From Pseudomonadota bacterium (GTDB lineage: Bacteria; Myxococcota_A; Polyangia; Polyangiales; Polyangiaceae), in NCBI GenBank assembly GCA_023423895.1, contig JAFAER010000160.1, positions 118,327-182,326 on the forward strand: a DNA stretch of 64,000 nt. The letters are read 5' to 3'. Below are positions 60,003-64,000 of this stretch, piece by piece. The notes below the pieces were generated by a model that was not told the origin of the DNA, did no database searches, and worked only from the letters and a program-made list of their open reading frames with translations. Both the position numbers and the translations under genes were made by a program. Within the stretch, counting starts at the first letter, position 1. Every line of letters begins with the position of its first letter.

Positions 60003-63000
60003 ATGAAGAAGGATCCCACTCCGACCTCCCGGCGAGCGCTCGCCACCGTCCTCGCTGGCGTGCTCGCGCTCGGCGGGATGTCGTTCGCTTCCTCGGACGT
60101 CCAGGCCCAGCAGCCCAAGCCGGCCCCGGCAGCGCCCGCGAGCGACGCCGGCGCGGCGACCGCCGTGACGGCCACCGTCGGCGACGGTGGCATCATGCCG
60201 AACCTCTCGACCGGGGATGCGGGCTCCGCCTCCACGAGCGCCGACGCTGGCGCCAGCAACGTGATCACGGCCGCGGCGATGCAGCGGAAGCTCTATCCGC
60301 CGCCGCCCCCGCCAACTCCGCAGCAAGTGGCGGCGCTCGAGGCGCTGAAGCAAGAGGTCGACGCGTACGAGAAGGGCGCGAAGGAGTATCGCGACACCGT
60401 CACGACGATCATCAAGCTTCACTACGAGGCGAAGAAGAAGGAAGTTCTTTCGGGGCTCGATCGCGAAATCGCGATCGAGAAGGCGGAGCTCAAGAAGGCG
60501 CGCGAGATCGCGATCCGCCGACTCGAGGAGTTCATCGCGACGTACAGCGGGCCGCGCTCGCATCCCGAGGCAACGCCCGACGCGATGTACCGTCTCGCGG
60601 CTCTCTATGAAGAGCGCGCGCGGTCGGAAGACGCGACCGAGCCGCTCGAAGACGGCCTGAAGGACGCGATTCGCCTCTACAAGCGCGTCATCAACGAGTA
60701 CCCGAAGTACCGCGAGCTCGCGGGCATCTATTACTTCCTCGGTCACGCGCTGAACGATTCCGGACGTGTGCCCGAGTCCCAGCAGGTGTGGCGCTCGCTC
60801 GTGTGCCACAACCGCTACCCGTACCCGACGACGCCGGATCCGAAAGATCCGGACAAGGACACGGTCAACCCGATGCCGCAGGACGCCGACGAGGCGCACT
60901 GGACGGCGTGGCGACGCAAGTACAACAACCCGAAGTCGCCGAACCGCGGGAACAAGGAGACCGTCTACGACGAGGTCTATCCGGACGACTGCACCTTCGT
61001 CGCGCAGCTAGAGCGAAGGCCCGGTGAGGATCCGAAGTACGTCGGCGAGGTCTGGTGGCAGATCGGCAACTGGGAGTTCGATCAGCTCGACTTCGCGAGC
61101 GGCGTGACGAAAGAAGACCCCGCTGCGGTGTGGGGCTACAACCGTGCGGCCAGCGCCTACTCGCACGGCATGAAGTACAAGAAGCCGCCGCTCTACGGCG
61201 TTGCGCTCTACAAGTACGCCTGGACGCTCTTCAAGCAGCAGCGTTACGAGCTCGCCACGAAGAAGTTCGTCGAGCTCCTGCTCTACACCGACGAGCAGGA
61301 GAAGATCACCGGCGACCGCGGCGCCGACTTCCGCAGCGAAGCCTATACGTACATCGCGGGCTCGCTCACGAACGTCGACTTCAAGGGGCCCGAGGAGTGG
61401 GAGCCGTACATCATGCGGCCGGACATCCTCGACACCGAGCCGAATCCCGAGAAGGCGGAGCAGAAGCTCCATGTCGCGATCGACCGGGTGAAGGACCCGA
61501 CGCTCATCCCCCAGGACAAGCCCTGGACGATCGAGGTCTATCGCGCGCTCGGCTACGAGTTCCGCAGCCTCAATCAGTTCAAGAATGCAGTCGAGGTCTA
61601 CGAGACCATGCTGCAGAAGTGGCCGATGGACCCGACGGCTCCCGATACGCAGTACGCGATCGCGGAGACGTACGACCAGATGAACATCACGAAGCGGCCC
61701 GGAACGCCGGAGCACGACGCGACGGCGCAGAAGGCGCTCGAGGCGCGCACGAAGCTCGCGAACTACATCGGCAACACGCCGTGGGTCGACGCGAACAAGG
61801 ACAACCCGGCCGCGATCCAGAATGCCGAGCGCCTCGTTCGCGGTGGTCTCCGTCAGGCGGCCGCGCAGCACACGAACAACGGCAAGGCCGCGCTCGTCGC
61901 AGCCTCCGAGACGAGCGATCCGGGCCGGCAGATCGAGCTGCTCTCGCGCGCGGCCACCGAGTACAAGCTCGCCGCGACGGGCTGGGAGGGCTACCTCCGC
62001 CAGGACGAGAACGCGCCCGACGCGTACGAGTCGCGCTACTGGAACGCCGACGCACGCCGCAACTACGTGCGCATCCAGGTGAAGCTGCACGAGGTCGCGC
62101 CGAGGACGTACCCCGAGCCGACGAAGAAGGACATCGACGAGGCGCTCGCCGCCGCGATCGAGGTCCGTGACTCGAACGAGGACGACAAGTACCTCGACAA
62201 CGCCGCGTTCTTCGCCGTCGACGTCAGCGACGTCGATCGCGATCTCGCGTACGCGCGCTACGACGAGACGAAGGGCACCGCGGGCATCGAGAAGCGCGAC
62301 GACGTGAAGTTCGACGGCACCGACACGAACACGCGCAACGTCATCAAGGACCCGATCCCGCCCGTCGTGCAGCAGAGCATGACGGCGCGCGACGAGTACG
62401 TGCGCGCCGTTCCGCCGAGCCTCGACACGCAGCACCGCGGCCTCGAGTACCAGTACTACGTCGCGGAGACGTTCTTCCTCTACGGTCAGTTCGACTTGGC
62501 GCGACAGCGCTACGACGCGATGTGGAAGGAGAACTGCCGCAAGAACGAGTACGGCTACAAGGCGTGGGAGCGGCTCGTCACGATGGCTGCCGTCACGCGC
62601 AACGTCGACGAGTCGCTGCGGCTCTCGAAGGAGGACTCGTGCCCCTTCAACGCGGAGCAGACGGCGAAGTCCGAATCGATCAAGGCGCCGCTCTCGCAAG
62701 AGGCTGCATACGTGCGTGCGCGCGCGAAGTTCGAGGAGGCGTGCGAGGCCAAGGTCGGCTCACCGTGCAAGAACCCGGACGCGCCGCAGAAGCGGCCGAT
62801 CTGGAAGGAGGCCGGCGAGCTCTACGAGGCAGCGCTCACCGCGGCTCCGGCCCGGCGTGACGCGCCCGAAGGCGCGATGAACGCGGCCTTCGCGTACAAG
62901 CAGATCGGCGAGTACAACAAGGCGATCTCGCTCTACAACAAGTTCATCACTGAGTACGGCTCGGAGCAGCAGCTGAACGCGCTGCAGAAGGGCGACCCGA

Positions 63001-64000
63001 AGTCGAAGACGCAGCCTGATCCGAAGCTGTATCAGGAACGCGTCGAGTACCTCGGCCAGGCGTACGACGCGCTCGGCACGACGTACTACTCGTTCTTCAA
63101 CTACCAGCGTGCTGCCGAGACCTACGAGAAGGTCTCGCAGAACGAGCGCTTCGACGAGGCGAAGCGCCGTGATGCGGCCAAGAACGCGATGATCCTGTAC
63201 GCAAACATGGGTCAGCGCGACAAGATGCTCGCCGAGCACCGAACGCTCGTGCGCCTCCATCCCACGGCCGAGGACAAGGCCGACGCGGACTACCGCGTAG
63301 CGTCCTACGAGTTCAAGCAGTGGGACCCGAAGGGCGCCGACAGCGGGACGAACCGCCAGAACCGCCTGCAGGGCGAAGGCGCGCTCATCCAGTACTACCA
63401 GGCCAACCGCAACAACGCGGGGGCAGGGAAGTTCGTCGTCGAGGCGGCTTACTCCGTCGCCAAGATGAAGCGCACGGGCAACGAAGGCGACTGGCGAAGC
63501 TGGCTCTCGAGCACCGTCGCGAGCTGGGACACCCTCCGGGCGCGGAACGGAGCCGAGGCCCAGAAGCCGCCGTACGTCGACTACGCCGCCGAGGCCGCGT
63601 TCACGCTCCTCGACGACGAGATCACGACGAAGTTCGACGCGGCGGACAAGCACAAGTACCCGTCGACGGTCCCCGAGATCCTCGGCGACACGAAGACGGG
63701 GAAGAAGGGCAAGTACCAGCTCAACGCGGAGGAAGCCCAGAAGTGGGACCTCCGTCTCGAGAACGAGGTCATCAAGAAGTACGAGTCGCTCGAGTGGGTG
63801 CCCGCCGCGTTCGCGCGCCAGGGTGCGATCTTCGACACGCTCCGCTCGGGCCTCTACAACACCGTCAAGGTGAAGCTGTTCAACGCACAGGGCGAGCGGC
63901 TTCTCGAGACCATGCGCAACAGCGGTCGCGATGACCTCATGAATCAGGCCGACCAGCTCGAGGACGCTGCGAAGGACTTCTGGAAGCAGAAGAAGCAGCA
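60003..64000 (+). CDS. Very large periplasmic TPR protein (3' end beyond the window)
   Basis: The frame stays open from the ATG at 60003 to the window edge: 1332 full codons and no stop. A signal peptide (RRALATVLAGVLALGGMSFASSDVQAQQ) is followed by Ala/Asp-rich and Pro-rich segments, a helical region (KKKEVLSGLDREIAIEKAELKKAREIAIRRLEEF) and many TPR-like units (YEERARSEDATEPLEDGLKDAIRLYKRVINEYPKY, FGQFDLARQRYDAMW-type, YKQIGEYNKAISLYNKFITEY, FNYQRAAETYEKVSQNE). Aromatic and acidic residues are frequent. In size and layout it resembles GltD/AgnA-type proteins of Myxococcus gliding motility. This reading is inference; the gene end is needed. Confidence 0.8.
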   Translation, partial: MKKDPTPTSRRALATVLAGVLALGGMSFASSDVQAQQPKPAPAAPASDAGAATAVTATVGDGGIMPNLSTGDAGSASTSADAGASNVITAAAMQRKLYPPPPPPTPQQVAALEALKQEVDAYEKGAKEYRDTVTTIIKLHYEAKKKEVLSGLDREIAIEKAELKKAREIAIRRLEEFIATYSGPRSHPEATPDAMYRLAALYEERARSEDATEPLEDGLKDAIRLYKRVINEYPKYRELAGIYYFLGHALNDSGRVPESQQVWRSLVCHNRYPYPTTPDPKDPDKDTVNPMPQDADEAHWTAWRRKYNNPKSPNRGNKETVYDEVYPDDCTFVAQLERRPGEDPKYVGEVWWQIGNWEFDQLDFASGVTKEDPAAVWGYNRAASAYSHGMKYKKPPLYGVALYKYAWTLFKQQRYELATKKFVELLLYTDEQEKITGDRGADFRSEAYTYIAGSLTNVDFKGPEEWEPYIMRPDILDTEPNPEKAEQKLHVAIDRVKDPTLIPQDKPWTIEVYRALGYEFRSLNQFKNAVEVYETMLQKWPMDPTAPDTQYAIAETYDQMNITKRPGTPEHDATAQKALEARTKLANYIGNTPWVDANKDNPAAIQNAERLVRGGLRQAAAQHTNNGKAALVAASETSDPGRQIELLSRAATEYKLAATGWEGYLRQDENAPDAYESRYWNADARRNYVRIQVKLHEVAPRTYPEPTKKDIDEALAAAIEVRDSNEDDKYLDNAAFFAVDVSDVDRDLAYARYDETKGTAGIEKRDDVKFDGTDTNTRNVIKDPIPPVVQQSMTARDEYVRAVPPSLDTQHRGLEYQYYVAETFFLYGQFDLARQRYDAMWKENCRKNEYGYKAWERLVTMAAVTRNVDESLRLSKEDSCPFNAEQTAKSESIKAPLSQEAAYVRARAKFEEACEAKVGSPCKNPDAPQKRPIWKEAGELYEAALTAAPARRDAPEGAMNAAFAYKQIGEYNKAISLYNKFITEYGSEQQLNALQKGDPKSKTQPDPKLYQERVEYLGQAYDALGTTYYSFFNYQRAAETYEKVSQNERFDEAKRRDAAKNAMILYANMGQRDKMLAEHRTLVRLHPTAEDKADADYRVASYEFKQWDPKGADSGTNRQNRLQGEGALIQYYQANRNNAGAGKFVVEAAYSVAKMKRTGNEGDWRSWLSSTVASWDTLRARNGAEAQKPPYVDYAAEAAFTLLDDEITTKFDAADKHKYPSTVPEILGDTKTGKKGKYQLNAEEAQKWDLRLENEVIKKYESLEWVPAAFARQGAIFDTLRSGLYNTVKVKLFNAQGERLLETMRNSGRDDLMNQADQLEDAAKDFWKQKKQ

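Noticed and set aside
61008..62699. Open frame of 563 codons on the minus strand
   Set aside because: It is antisense to the giant TPR gene, which has a signal peptide and repeats in the + frame.

Overview
The window is GC-rich DNA from a myxobacterium-like organism (Myxococcota, probably a Polyangia lineage). The evidence is lineage-typical: five Ser/Thr protein-kinase-type genes plus two FHA/AAA+ regulators within 20 kb, a C-terminal Cys-membrane-Arg tail of MYXO-CTERM type, a myxobacterial Cys-rich disulfide-repeat motif, a stand-alone PilZ protein of the Myxococcus type, and an operon of very large periplasmic TPR proteins like those of gliding-motility clusters. Coding strands are dense and strongly third-position GC-biased, which opens many long antisense frames; these were left out. 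No tRNA, rRNA, CRISPR array, insertion sequence or phage gene was seen. The taxonomic placement is inference.

Layout. 1-3.3 kb: 3' end of an unidentified gene, a PrsW-type membrane protease and an intact FHA/sigma-54 activator. 3.5-9.2 kb: a membrane-anchored kinase, a cupin overlapping a SpoU methyltransferase, an SDR, a single-pass membrane protein and a zinc-ribbon membrane protein. 9.2-13.9 kb: a repeat- and palindrome-rich regulatory region, then a putative operon of a degenerate FHA/AAA+ regulator, a PEGA/TPR-like membrane protein, a Cys-rich lipoprotein and a kinase. 13.9-21.5 kb: another kinase, an LPMO-like secreted protein, a pseudokinase, a proline-rich kinase and a VWA lipoprotein. 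21.7-29.9 kb: MacA/MacB-type efflux genes, two methyltransferases, a hydrolase and a low-complexity TPR membrane protein.

30-39 kb is a conserved housekeeping block (prs, rplY, pth, rpsF, rpsR, rplI, dnaB), interrupted by two opposite-strand lipoprotein genes and by tandem repeats and hairpins. 39-46 kb holds an ArsA-type ATPase, a 1027-residue AsmA/TamB-like protein and the overlapping era-der GTPase pair. 46-53 kb holds a large GT39/83-like membrane glycosyltransferase, a PilZ protein, a metzincin-type lipoprotein and a disulfide-repeat exported protein. 53-64 kb holds an ECF sigma/anti-sigma/orphan-protein operon, divergent from a three-gene periplasmic TPR operon whose last gene runs off the window.

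The strongest candidate for something undescribed is the 1.9-21.5 kb phospho-signalling island. It combines active-looking kinases, a pseudokinase lacking the glycine loop, HRD and DFG motifs, an intact FHA activator, and a paralogous FHA activator that has lost both the GAFTGA loop and the Walker B glutamate. The degenerate activator is translationally coupled to membrane and lipoprotein partners and to a kinase. I infer that it acts as a phospho-dependent DNA-binding repressor or scaffold rather than as a sigma-54 activator.
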